From CAYUWG01 sp964448285 (GTDB lineage: Bacteria; Bacteroidota; Ignavibacteria; SZUA-365), in assembly GCA_964448285.1 (NCBI GenBank), contig CAYUWG010000075.1:1-17734 (forward strand): 17,734 bases of DNA, in the 5' to 3' direction. Below are positions 8,420-15,828 of the stretch, piece after piece. The notes beneath the pieces were generated by a model. The model saw only the letters and a list, made by a program, of their open reading frames with translations. It was not told the origin of the DNA and ran no database searches. A program made the position numbers and the translations under genes. Each line of letters starts with the position of its first letter. The stretch's first letter is position 1.

Positions 8420-8889
8420 TTCACCCGAGCGTAGTGAAGATGGATTTCCTTCGAGCAATCGGCTCATGCGGTTTTTCCTGACATGTGCATGATTGAGCCG
8501 CATCGTATCGAGAACCCTGATTCCTTTTCGCAACCGTTCACAAGCCTTGCGGCGGTTGAGGGTTTCACACATTGAAGGTTCGATAAAATCGATAAAGAGG
8601 CAGGGCGCTTCTTGATGATCTCGTGCGAAACGCCCAGCGCATCGAGCGGTCTTTGATGGTTTCCTGATAAGACCCTCCCTCCCGTTTTTTTTCTTACAGC
8701 AAAGTTCGCCTAGTCTTGCGCAAGATGCGTGGGTTGCGTATTGTAGCGCAGAATTCTTGTCTGATACATACCGCGCCGGCTCATGAGCCGAGCATTCCTC
8801 TCAGATGCGAGAGCAATGGTGGTTTGAAAACGGCGCCTTCGAAAAATGAAAACCAACGGATCGTAAACCACAATGAAAAGGAGTTTCCC
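8420..8889 (+). other. 470-base intergenic region, no gene recognised
   Basis: I see no convincing gene. The peptidase frame extends upstream to 8716, but that stretch lacks a ribosome site and does not resemble the family's N-terminus, so I treat it as untranslated. An imperfect inverted repeat (CGGCTC 8460-8465 with GAGCCG 8495-8500, plus ATG/CAT inside) could form a hairpin. An eight-T run near 8684-8692 has no adjacent stem, so it is not a clear terminator. Confidence 0.6.
8878..8883 (+). promoter_or_regulatory. Ribosome binding site deciding the peptidase start
   Basis: AAGGAG lies six bases before the ATG at 8890. It is the only strong Shine-Dalgarno site in the region and makes 8890 the preferred start over the upstream in-frame codon at 8716. 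Confidence 0.8.
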
Positions 8890-10857
8890 ATGGCAAAGCA
8901 GCAAAACAGATCACGAACGTTCGATGCGCGTCCGGATTCCATCGACTTTCGCGACCAGATGTACCAACCGACTCTGGTTGAAGTCCCGATTCGCAGGACT
9001 TTGGAAGAGTACAAGGCTTTCGGCGTTCCAATCCTGAATCAGGGGCAGGAAGGAGCCTGCACCGGATTCGGACTCGCAACCGTCATTCATTACCTCTATC
9101 GCCGCCGCAAGGTCGTCCGCGATGAGACGCGCATCAGTCCGAGGATGCTGTACGAAACGGCTAAGCGCTACGATGACTGGCGCGGTGAGAACTACGAAGG
9201 CTCCAGCGCGCGCGGCGCAATCAAAGGATGGTACAAGCACGGCGTTTGCTCGGAGGCGCTCTGGCCGTATGAAGTTCCGAAGAAAGAAAACCGCCTCACG
9301 TTCGAACGCGCATCCGATGCGGCGAAGCGACCGCTGGGTGCGTATCTCCGCGTCAATCACAATGACCTCGTCGCCATGCACTCCGCCATTGCCGAAGTGG
9401 GAATCCTCTACTCCACCGCGATGGTGCATTCGGGCTGGGAAGATCCATCCGTTCGAAAAACCGGCCTGATTCCCTACGACGGAAAGATGAAGATGCTCGG
9501 CGGCCATGCCTTCGCAATCGTCGGGTATGATGAGGACGGCTTCTGGATTCAAAACTCCTGGGGCGACAAATGGGGAAAGGGCGGGTTCGCCAAAATCTCG
9601 TACAACGACTGGCTCGCGAATGGAACCGACGTCTGGGTTGCGCGGCTCGGTGCGCCCGTGCTGACTCTCAACCAGCGAAGCTCCGCGGCGAGCGTGTCCT
9701 CGAAGTCGCGCAGCACGGAGGTGATGGCTTCTTACTCCCTTCGCCCACATATCGTGAGCCTCAGCAATGACGGAAGGCTGCGAACCGGCGGACTTTATGG
9801 AACGACCGAGGACGACCTCGCTGCGATTTTCGCCGAGGACTTTCCACGCATCACCGCAGGCTGGTCCCGCAAACGCATTCTGCTCTATGCACACGGCGGA
9901 TTGACCGGCGAACAGACCGCAGTCCAACGACTCGCGGATTATCTGCCCGCACTCCTGCAGGCGAACGTGTATCCCATCTCATTCGTCTGGCATACGGACT
10001 ACTGGTCAACGATCACCAACATCATCGAGGATGCGACGAAGCGCAGGAGGCCTGAAGGTTTCTTCGGCGATGCATTGGACTTCATGCTCGACCGCCTCGA
10101 CGATATGCTCGAACCCATTGCGCGCGCGTTCACCGGCAAGGCGGCATGGGATGAGATGAAGGAGAACGGCATGTACGCCACGACTCGCTCGGACGGCGGC
10201 GCCCGCCTCATGCTCAACCATCTCAACGACCTCCTGACGACGAATCCGAAAATCGAAATCCATCTTGCCGGGCACAGCGCGGGGAGTATCTTCCTCGCAC
10301 CTCTCGCAAAACTTCTCGCTACCAAGGGCACGATTCCTTCGAACACGCTTTCCGGCCAACAGGGCTTCGGAAGGACCGTGAGCAGTTGCACGCTCTGGGC
10401 GCCGGCCATCACCAACGCACTTTTCCACGACGCCTACCTCCCCCTCATCGAATCGAATGCAATCGAGGCGTTCACGCTCTTCACGCTGAAGGATAAAGAA
10501 GAGAGGGACGACAGTTGCGCGGGCATCTACCACAAATCGCTCCTCTATCTCGTTGCGAATGCATTCGAAGCTCTTTCGCCGACGCCGATACTCGGGATGG
10601 AAAAATACATCCGTGCGGATAGAGCGGTGATGAAGCACATAGAGCGCGGAAGGATCGATTGGATACTCGCGCCAAATGAGAGTGGCGACCCGCGCAGCCA
10701 GAGCTCAGCCCGCCACCACGGCGACTTCGACGACGACCCTGCAACGGTGCGCGCCACGCTCGCCCGCATACTCGGACGCAAGACCGCCGTTGGAGAGTTC
10801 AAGTTCACACGCTCAGCCTCAAGGGCGCAAGCGTTGCGCAAGAGAGTGACGGGGTGA
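8890..10857 (+). CDS. Papain-like C1 peptidase fused to an alpha/beta-hydrolase domain
   Basis: This 655-residue protein has two enzyme-like halves. Residues about 15-255 are a bacterial C1 (papain-like) peptidase: ILNQGQEGACTGFG carries the nucleophile Cys57 with the oxyanion Gln before it, GGHAFAIVGYDEDGFW carries His206, and IQNSWGDKWGKGGF carries Asn222. All catalytic residues are present. A Ser-rich linker (262-276) follows. Residues about 285-655 resemble an alpha/beta-hydrolase: LLYAHGGLTG (332-341) suits an oxyanion loop, and IHLAGHSAGSIF (457-468) is a nucleophile elbow with Ser463. The acid and His of that triad are not assigned. No signal peptide or propeptide is seen, so it is probably cytoplasmic. 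Substrates are unknown. It is a single gene with empty flanks. The C-terminal tail (from about 595) is charged and probably disordered. Confidence 0.85.
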   Translation: MAKQQNRSRTFDARPDSIDFRDQMYQPTLVEVPIRRTLEEYKAFGVPILNQGQEGACTGFGLATVIHYLYRRRKVVRDETRISPRMLYETAKRYDDWRGENYEGSSARGAIKGWYKHGVCSEALWPYEVPKKENRLTFERASDAAKRPLGAYLRVNHNDLVAMHSAIAEVGILYSTAMVHSGWEDPSVRKTGLIPYDGKMKMLGGHAFAIVGYDEDGFWIQNSWGDKWGKGGFAKISYNDWLANGTDVWVARLGAPVLTLNQRSSAASVSSKSRSTEVMASYSLRPHIVSLSNDGRLRTGGLYGTTEDDLAAIFAEDFPRITAGWSRKRILLYAHGGLTGEQTAVQRLADYLPALLQANVYPISFVWHTDYWSTITNIIEDATKRRRPEGFFGDALDFMLDRLDDMLEPIARAFTGKAAWDEMKENGMYATTRSDGGARLMLNHLNDLLTTNPKIEIHLAGHSAGSIFLAPLAKLLATKGTIPSNTLSGQQGFGRTVSSCTLWAPAITNALFHDAYLPLIESNAIEAFTLFTLKDKEERDDSCAGIYHKSLLYLVANAFEALSPTPILGMEKYIRADRAVMKHIERGRIDWILAPNESGDPRSQSSARHHGDFDDDPATVRATLARILGRKTAVGEFKFTRSASRAQALRKRVTG

Positions 10858-11016
10858 GGCACGACACGTATTGAAACGACACGAAGAATCGTGGGTGCAG
10901 GCGTATTTTGTGCGGGCGTTTACAACGGGATGATTTTTTTCGTAGAGGCTTGCATTTAAAACTCTTGTTGCGTAACGTTGCGGCAACTGATTGTTGAACC
11001 TGCAAAGGGGCCGCAC

Positions 11017-11103
11017 ATGGCTGATAAGTTTTTCGAGAAAGTGAGAAAGGAGAAGAGGTTGAGTGACAAAAGCCTAAGGCTGTATGCTTACCTCAACTGG
11101 TAG
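11017..11103 (+). CDS. Possible 28-residue small protein or 5' gene remnant
   Basis: The frame ATG 11017 to TAG 11101-11103 encodes MADKFFEKVRKEKRLSDKSL followed by RLYAYLNW. AAAGGGG a few bases upstream (within 11004-11010) is a good ribosome site, which is why I list it. It is strongly basic and helical in character. It could be a genuine small protein, or the surviving start of a longer gene cut when the downstream island arrived. No family is recognised. Confidence 0.25.
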   Translation: MADKFFEKVRKEKRLSDKSLRLYAYLNW

Positions 11104-11136
11104 CGTCCATGAACCAAAAGGATAAATAGACTACAT

Positions 11137-11223
11137 ATGTCTCTCTTACAACCTCAAATTGGCGGGTTAGACGACGGTTATACCGTAGCCGAAATTGTGT
11201 TTCTAATCTTATCATCTAACTGA
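11137..11223 (+). CDS. Possible 28-residue hydrophobic small protein or leader
   Basis: ATG 11137 to TGA 11221-11223 encodes MSLLQPQIGGLDDGYTVAEI followed by VFLILSSN. It ends eight bases before the TTG start of the membrane-protein gene, so it could be a short translated leader. The ribosome site (AAGGA near 11118-11122) is too far away to be convincing. It may be chance. Confidence 0.15.
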   Translation: MSLLQPQIGGLDDGYTVAEIVFLILSSN

Positions 11224-11230
11224 GATTGAT

Positions 11231-11659
11231 TTGAACGAACCTGAAAAAGTTGACCAAGAACCAGAGAAACCTGAGGCAGCACCCGCGGAGGAGTTTGGCA
11301 AGGCTCGGAGGGCTTTTGTAAATGTTCGACGAGAACTGAGCGAAGAAGAGTTATCCACACCGGCCGTTCATAGACTCTTGTTGGATACTCTCGATCTGTT
11401 GGAGCAACAGGTTGCGGAATTGTCTTACTTTCGAGATCGTTTTCACACAAGCGATAAAGAGAAAGCCATTCTTGAGGAGCGGGTTAAATCCTATACCGCT
11501 GCAGAGGTCCTTTACGGAATCTGTTTAACCATCGGTTCCATTCTGATAGGCTTAATTCCCTACGTGGCTGACAAGGTGGAGCATGGTGATTACATCACTC
11601 TCGGAGTTGGGGTGCTTCTAATAGGCGCAGCAGTTATATCGAAACGAATTCGAAAATGA
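11231..11659 (+). CDS. Small membrane protein: acidic N-terminus, coiled coil, two membrane helices
   Basis: This 142-residue protein has no family that I recognise. Residues 1-25 are acidic and Pro/Glu-rich. Residues 38-88 are helical with heptad-like hydrophobics (LLLDTLDLLEQQVAELSYF), probably a coiled coil. Two hydrophobic segments close the protein: about 91-112 (LYGICLTIGSILIGLIP) and 121-137 (YITLGVGVLLIGAAVI), with a basic SKRIRK end. It should therefore be a cytoplasmic coiled-coil domain anchored in the inner membrane by a helical hairpin. TTG is the start in this frame and its ribosome site is weak. Its stop overlaps the next start as ATGA, so the two are translationally coupled. 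Together with the ATPase downstream it could be the membrane part of a defence module, which is inference only. Confidence 0.65.
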   Translation: MNEPEKVDQEPEKPEAAPAEEFGKARRAFVNVRRELSEEELSTPAVHRLLLDTLDLLEQQVAELSYFRDRFHTSDKEKAILEERVKSYTAAEVLYGICLTIGSILIGLIPYVADKVEHGDYITLGVGVLLIGAAVISKRIRK

Positions 11660-12015
11660 ACATTGAAATCTTAGGCATTAGAGATCCTGGCGTCACCAAC
11701 AGAGAACGACTCGTCCTTAAGGTTCTGAGTGACGTAGATATCGGCTATTACGTAGTGTTCGATACAACATTTACAGAAAGCGGTGGTGTCTCGAACAAGG
11801 TACGCCATTCATATTGGTTTCCGGATAAGAAGGTTCAAGCGGGAGATTTGGTCATTCTCTACACGAAAACTGGAGCACAGCGGGAAATCTACAACTCTGA
11901 CAGCTCTACTTCCCATTTCTTCTATATGGGATTAGACAAAACAATTTGGAACAAGCAGAAAGACTGCGTCGTTCTTCTCGAAGCAAGAAACTGGAATGCG
12001 AAAGGTGCTTATTGA
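11656..12015 (+). CDS. Small beta-rich conserved hypothetical protein, coupled to the membrane protein gene
   Basis: This 119-residue protein has alternating hydrophobic strands and aromatic positions: YYVVFDTTFTESGGVSNK, RHSYWFPDKKVQAGDLVILY, TSHFFYMGL and DCVVLLEARNW. The pattern suggests a compact all-beta sandwich, loosely like lamin-tail-type domains found in bacterial accessory genes. No catalytic motif, signal peptide or membrane helix is visible, so it is probably cytoplasmic. It resembles a recurrent small hypothetical protein of accessory islands; that is recollection, not a search result. The start ATG lies inside the preceding stop (ATGA, 11656-11659), so expression should be coupled and the two may form a complex. 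Confidence 0.7.
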   Translation: MNIEILGIRDPGVTNRERLVLKVLSDVDIGYYVVFDTTFTESGGVSNKVRHSYWFPDKKVQAGDLVILYTKTGAQREIYNSDSSTSHFFYMGLDKTIWNKQKDCVVLLEARNWNAKGAY

Positions 12016-12188
12016 AACACGTAACTCCATTTCGGCAATCAATCGTAAACTCGGCTAGTTTTTTGTTGATATAGCTATGTTGAATCATAGAATGTAACGC
12101 TAAAGCTGATTTGTAAGATGCAATATTTTAGTGGCAACTCAATTCCGAAACAGACCAATGAGACATTAAATAGTGAGTGCACGATCAG

Positions 12189-13937
12189 ATGAGTACTCTA
12201 AGGCTTTCTCGCATTGAAATATCTCATTTTCGGGGGATTCCAAACACTCTCGTAGTTGAACCAGTAGCGGAAGACGCATTCCCTGTTTCAATGTTACTGG
12301 TTGGGGATAATGGTACAGGGAAATCCAGCATAGTAGATGCGATTGAGTTCGTTCTTCAGGGAGATGTTACTCAAAAATCGTCTACCACTAGTGGTCGCCC
12401 TAGTTTGTTGTCATTCGCAAATAAACTAACTCCATATGTACGCGCAACGCTATCAGACGGTCTAAATATTGAACGACATATTATTGAAGATGAACAAGGT
12501 TACTTGTTTACCGAGAGGCTACCTCACCCAGAATTCAGCGTGTCCCCTTTTGTGTTGCGTCGAGGTGACATTCTCAAGTTTCTACAGGCACCAGATGCTG
12601 AGAGAGTCTTAGTCTTTTGGAACTATCTCAGGGACCCCAAAAAAGGACGGCAATGGGTAATTGATCCACGAACTGAGCTTGACCAGTTGAAGGAAGCTAG
12701 ATCAAATGCGAAAGTTAAACGGGATCGACTCCGAACAGAACTTGCAAATACTCTTGAAATAAATGAAGAAGAAATTCCCTTTGACCCTAAATATTTTTCT
12801 GAGTTCCTACAGAGAAGAATCTACGGTGGCTTTTCCATTGATGAGCTTTCGAAGCGTGGTGTTAAGATAAAAGTTGATTCTAGAATCGAGGAACTTGCCA
12901 ATTCCTTCAATGCTGAGGCGATAAGGTACCGCTCTTTAAAATCAAAAATAAACAAGTTTTCAATCAACAATGATGGCAAGACGTTTCCGAAACATCTGTT
13001 TCCAGTACTTAGCCAGTTCCTCGATCGTGTAGCACCACGTCTTACTGAGGCATTCAAGGCCGTATCATCTGTTTCCTTTTTGGATCATTTCGAGTTCGAC
13101 TATGGCGAAGGTGGTCAACTTGCATTGAATATTTCTGCTGTCCTAACAAACGCTCGTAAGTGCGCTCCTAGACAAATTTTTAGTGAAGCAAATCAAGATC
13201 TTCTCGCACTTCTATTTTTCGTTGCGGTTGCAGAAGAATCAGCTGATTTAGGTCAGGCTCAATTCATAATTTTCGATGATGTACTCCAGAGCGTTGACAA
13301 TACTATTCGATTGGAATTTGTGGACTTCGTTCTTGAACGATTGAATAAATGGCAGATTATTTTCACAGCGCACGATAGACTTTGGTACGAGCAGTTACGC
13401 ACAATTCTGTCCCATCATAAACATAGATTCGTAGAGCGCCATATTGTACGATGGGGATTTGACGATGGTCCTACAATACGCGAGGGTATTTCGACAGAAC
13501 AGAACCTTAAGGATGCGTTAGAGACTGGGAATTCGGTTCGAATTTGTTCTGATGCTGGCATTTTGTTAGAATTGATTTGCAACGTACTCAGCGTGAATTT
13601 ACCGATTACGATTATTCGTCGGCGCGGTGATCGCTACAATCTTGGCGACCTATGGCCTGGTCTAAGGAAAGCTCTGCGGAATACAGAAATCGAGACTGAG
13701 GCAAGTGCAATCGATAAATTGCTCCATCTCCGAAATTTGTTGGGATCTCACTATAATGATTGGGCACGCTCAGTCTCTTTAAGCGAAGCTGAAAGTTTTG
13801 GTCACTCTGTGCTTAGATTACTTGAGAAAGTTCGATGTTCTTACTGTGCTAGATTTGTGGAATCTGTCGGAGTCTCAGAGGGTTGGTGGAAATGTCGATG
13901 CGGTGCGATTCAATTTTCAAAGAGACGGATCGCGTAA
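12189..13937 (+). CDS. RecF/SMC-like AAA ATPase with C-terminal zinc ribbon
   Basis: This 582-residue protein (from ATG 12189; a GTG at 12177 adds four residues) is an ABC/SMC-type ATPase. It opens LRLSRIEISHFRGI, the usual RecF-like strand. Walker A is GDNGTGKSS (39-47), a signature-like segment is FSEANQDLLALLFFVAVAE (331-349), Walker B is QFIIFDDV (358-365), the D-loop is SVD (368-370) and the H-loop is TAHD (His395). The region between Walker A and the signature is a short helical insert, not a long coiled coil. After the ATPase, residues 405-540 are unassigned, and the end carries CSYC (550-553) and CRC (569-571), a probable zinc ribbon. No nuclease motif is visible. The gene is notably AT-richer than genes before 10,858. 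Such ATPases are common cores of phage-defence systems; the specific system is unknown. Confidence 0.8.
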   Translation: MSTLRLSRIEISHFRGIPNTLVVEPVAEDAFPVSMLLVGDNGTGKSSIVDAIEFVLQGDVTQKSSTTSGRPSLLSFANKLTPYVRATLSDGLNIERHIIEDEQGYLFTERLPHPEFSVSPFVLRRGDILKFLQAPDAERVLVFWNYLRDPKKGRQWVIDPRTELDQLKEARSNAKVKRDRLRTELANTLEINEEEIPFDPKYFSEFLQRRIYGGFSIDELSKRGVKIKVDSRIEELANSFNAEAIRYRSLKSKINKFSINNDGKTFPKHLFPVLSQFLDRVAPRLTEAFKAVSSVSFLDHFEFDYGEGGQLALNISAVLTNARKCAPRQIFSEANQDLLALLFFVAVAEESADLGQAQFIIFDDVLQSVDNTIRLEFVDFVLERLNKWQIIFTAHDRLWYEQLRTILSHHKHRFVERHIVRWGFDDGPTIREGISTEQNLKDALETGNSVRICSDAGILLELICNVLSVNLPITIIRRRGDRYNLGDLWPGLRKALRNTEIETEASAIDKLLHLRNLLGSHYNDWARSVSLSEAESFGHSVLRLLEKVRCSYCARFVESVGVSEGWWKCRCGAIQFSKRRIA

Positions 13938-14133
13938 AACCAACTTAAATGCGAATGATGATAGGAAATGTAGATCACAAGTCACTCGCACTACATCGCA
14001 CACGCATTTGCTGAGCAAAGGTTGAAACAATATTAAGCTCCAAAAATTGTCCGCTCAACGGCTCGCACATTTACAGAATATCGTGTTGCTCGCTGTTGCA
14101 TGGTGAGTTGAGACACCTATCGGAATTGCAACC

Positions 14134-14140
14134 AAAGGAG
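14134..14140 (+). promoter_or_regulatory. Ribosome binding site of the EVE-HNH gene
   Basis: AAAGGAG lies nine bases before ATG 14150, a strong site that fixes the start and suggests translation independent of the ATPase gene 212 bases upstream. Confidence 0.75.
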
Positions 14141-14149
14141 AACACATAG

Positions 14150-14965
14150 ATGCCAACCTACTTAATGACATGGAATCCAAAGCGGTGGAACTGGACTGAC
14201 CTCGAAGATCTTGCTGAACAGATTCGCGCAGACAAGCACGTAAAGGAAGTTTGGAGTTCTGGTGTCACCAAGTCTATTGTCGAAGGCGACCGTATATTCT
14301 TGATTCGTCTCGGACTCCCACCTAAAGGAATCATTGCTTCTGGCTGGGCGATCTCTGATGTCCGGGAAGGCCCCCATTGGGATCGACGCTTATTCCTTCA
14401 GGGTAGGCAAGCCCTTTATGTTGACATCGATTTGGATGTATTGCTTAACCCTGAGACAGAGGACATCCTTCCAAGAGTAGAGTTGAACAAGGGCGTTCTC
14501 GCCGATATGCATTGGGATAGCCAATCATCAGGAGTGCGCATTCCTGACCACATTGCACGTGAATTGGAAAAAAAGTGGTCGCAATTCTTGATCACACGAA
14601 CGAATTCATACTCGATGATTGCGGAGGAGGACTTAGCCAATCCCTCCACCTTCTTTGAAGGATTATCAAGGTCAGTTTCTCTCAACATCTATGAACGCAA
14701 TCCTGAAGCGCGTGAGGAGTGCTTGCGTCACTACGGATATGATTGCTTTGTATGCGGTTTCAATTTCAAGAAAGCGTTCGGCAAAGCTGGTGATAGGTTC
14801 ATTCATGTTCATCATCTCAGGCCGTTATCCGACATCGGGAAGAAATACAGGCTGAATCCAATTCAAGACCTTCGTCCGGTTTGCCCCAACTGTCACGCAA
14901 TGATTCATAGGCGAAAACCGGCTTACACTATCGAAGAATTGCGGAAGTTGTTAAATGAAAAGTAG
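14150..14965 (+). CDS. EVE-HNH endonuclease, probably modification-dependent restriction enzyme
   Basis: This 271-residue protein has an N-terminal EVE-type (PUA-like) domain: MPTYLMTWNPKRWNW at the start, GDRIFLIRLG (46-55), then IIASGWAISDV (61-71). EVE domains bind modified bases in a cage. A linker with HWDSQSSGVRIPDHIARELE (121-140) follows. The C-terminus is an HNH nuclease: CFVC (199-202), HVHHLRPLS (219-227) with the catalytic His pair, then NPIQDLRPVCPNCHAMIH (236-253) with the second zinc cysteines (245, 248) and the closing Asn247 and His253. EVE-HNH enzymes such as VcaM4I cut DNA with modified cytosine; that is family knowledge. It would degrade phage DNA carrying such bases and should ignore the N4-cytosine and N6-adenine marks expected from the methyltransferases upstream. 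No partner methyltransferase adjoins it, which fits this class. Confidence 0.8.
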   Translation: MPTYLMTWNPKRWNWTDLEDLAEQIRADKHVKEVWSSGVTKSIVEGDRIFLIRLGLPPKGIIASGWAISDVREGPHWDRRLFLQGRQALYVDIDLDVLLNPETEDILPRVELNKGVLADMHWDSQSSGVRIPDHIARELEKKWSQFLITRTNSYSMIAEEDLANPSTFFEGLSRSVSLNIYERNPEAREECLRHYGYDCFVCGFNFKKAFGKAGDRFIHVHHLRPLSDIGKKYRLNPIQDLRPVCPNCHAMIHRRKPAYTIEELRKLLNEK

Positions 14966-15003
14966 AGTCGTTACCATTGCTGCAACCGTGCTTAGGAACT
15001 CGT

Positions 15004-15183
15004 GAACTGGTGGTTCACCTGACGGCCGAGGGACAAGAGCAAAGAGCCTTGCTGTCCAAACTCGGCAAGCACAGGAAGACCAAGTCCTGTCTGTACTTCA
15101 AACAACTCGCTGATCTCGATATGTCGGCGCTCGAAAAGCTTGTCGTCGCTTCGATCGCGGAGGTAAGGAGGCGCTACGGTTAG
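15004..15183 (+). pseudogene. 3' fragment of a DUF1801 gene (truncated duplicate)
   Basis: The reading frame ELVVHLTAEGQEQRALLSKL, ending with LVVASIAEVRRRYG and TAG 15181-15183, corresponds to about the last 60 residues of the complete DUF1801 gene at 16246-16662. The two are about 90% identical in DNA. The N-terminal 78 residues are absent: similarity begins abruptly at about 15004, 39 bases after the EVE-HNH stop. No start codon with a ribosome site suits it. It is a remnant left by a duplication or by arrival of the upstream block. Confidence 0.8.
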
Positions 15184-15222
15184 GATGTGGCGCCTGTCGA
15201 TTCTTCAGGCCAACCTTGTCCC

Positions 15223-15237
15223 GCTTCGAGTCGAAGC
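15223..15237. other. Conserved palindrome in repeat copy 1
   Basis: GCTTCGAGTCGAAGC is a near-perfect palindrome (7-base arms). The equivalent in copy 2 differs only in the centre, keeping both arms. Confidence 0.6.
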
Positions 15238-15316
15238 TTACCCGCTCGTTTGCTTGCATCTTCCTACAAGGCCGATTACCTTTGCCGCATCGGATCGACC
15301 TACAGAAGAAGACCAA

Positions 15317-15514
15317 ATGACCGTCAAATATTTCGAGACAGAAACAGAGAGGATGAGGCAGAGCCCCCACACCTACAAGGTCTCTTCTGGCAGGCTGAGA
15401 ACTTCCGGGTCTCGGGCTGTAACAATCCGTAGTGGGGGAATCGGAAAAGAAGGCTCTCATGGAATCTGGAACCACTCTGTGGAAGGACTTCTTGAGGAGA
15501 TGCAACGATCATAG
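15317..15514 (+). CDS. Possible 65-residue small protein, unrecognised
   Basis: ATG 15317 to TAG 15512-15514 encodes a basic, Ser/Arg-rich protein beginning MTVKYFETETERMRQSPHTY and ending with HSVEGLLEEMQRS. No family is recognised and the ribosome site is weak. The end looks helical. It lies between the first repeat copy and the small gene at 15592, where this is the only reasonable frame. It could be a real cassette gene or a chance frame. Confidence 0.3.
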   Translation: MTVKYFETETERMRQSPHTYKVSSGRLRTSGSRAVTIRSGGIGKEGSHGIWNHSVEGLLEEMQRS

Positions 15515-15591
15515 CTTGATGACCTGCTTCCCCGAAAACTGGGCGATAACGAGATCCCAAAACCGACAAACCACCGGTAGAAGTCATCCGA

Positions 15592-15825
15592 ATGCGCGTT
15601 GAACTCGTTGGTGAAATTCAGGCTATTGAGACGATCGCGAAAAGACTCTCTATCCGCGAACGTGGTCGGTTGGTAAAACAGTTTGGACGTGGCCGCTGGC
15701 GAAAATTGAAAGGTATTGCACGGGTTCGACTCGAGAATGGATTGACTGTACTGGCTGAAGTTCATTGGTACGAAGCTCACGGAATTGGTAGACGAAAAAT
15801 CAAAATCAAGCGTTTTATGGAGTGA
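15592..15825 (+). CDS. Small conserved hypothetical basic protein
   Basis: This 77-residue protein begins MRVELVGEIQAIETIAKRLS and has a very basic centre (RGRLVKQFGRGRWRKLKG). It ends with the pattern LAEVHWYEAHGIGRRKIKIK. It resembles a recurrent small protein of accessory regions ('E(I/V)HWYEAxGIG' ending), known to me only as hypothetical. High positive charge suggests nucleic-acid binding, which is unproven. It is three bases from the next gene, so the two are co-transcribed. Confidence 0.6.
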   Translation: MRVELVGEIQAIETIAKRLSIRERGRLVKQFGRGRWRKLKGIARVRLENGLTVLAEVHWYEAHGIGRRKIKIKRFME

Positions 15826-15828
15826 ATC

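Larger units (their letters stand above)
10858..11230 (+). other. 373-base transition region between GC-rich and AT-rich blocks
   Basis: Base composition falls here from the GC-rich peptidase gene to the AT-richer island. A small hairpin (CACGA 10880-10884, TCGTG 10889-10893) lies just after the peptidase stop, and a seven-T run follows about 40 bases later. This is not a convincing terminator. Two 28-codon reading frames are listed separately. Nothing else is recognised. Confidence 0.5.
15004..15298 (+). repeat. 295-base direct repeat, copy 1
   Basis: Copy 1 pairs with 16483-16777. It spans the end of a DUF1801 gene and about 115 bases of downstream non-coding DNA. Long stretches are identical (for example a 47-base block around 15079-15125), and differences are mostly third-codon or small. 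The left limit is near GAACTG at 15004 and the right limit is CGGATCGA ending at 15298. Confidence 0.85.

Noticed and set aside
8716..8889. N-terminal extension of the peptidase
   Set aside because: The extra 58 residues do not look like the family and have no ribosome site, while AAGGAG directly precedes the ATG at 8890.
8911..9927. Long minus-strand frame of 338 codons
   Set aside because: It lies antisense to the peptidase domain, whose catalytic motifs are all intact on the plus strand.
10880..10938. Terminator after the peptidase gene
   Set aside because: The hairpin has only five base pairs and the T-run is about 40 bases away from it.
11166..11220. GTTAGAC followed by ATCTAAC as an attC site
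   Set aside because: Both fit core consensus sequences, but their order is the reverse of an attC on either strand.
14053..14113. GCTCAAC ... GTTGAGA pair resembling attC core sites before the EVE-HNH gene
   Set aside because: The left core fits RYYYAAC, but the right one ends in A instead of a pyrimidine, and the inner arms do not pair.
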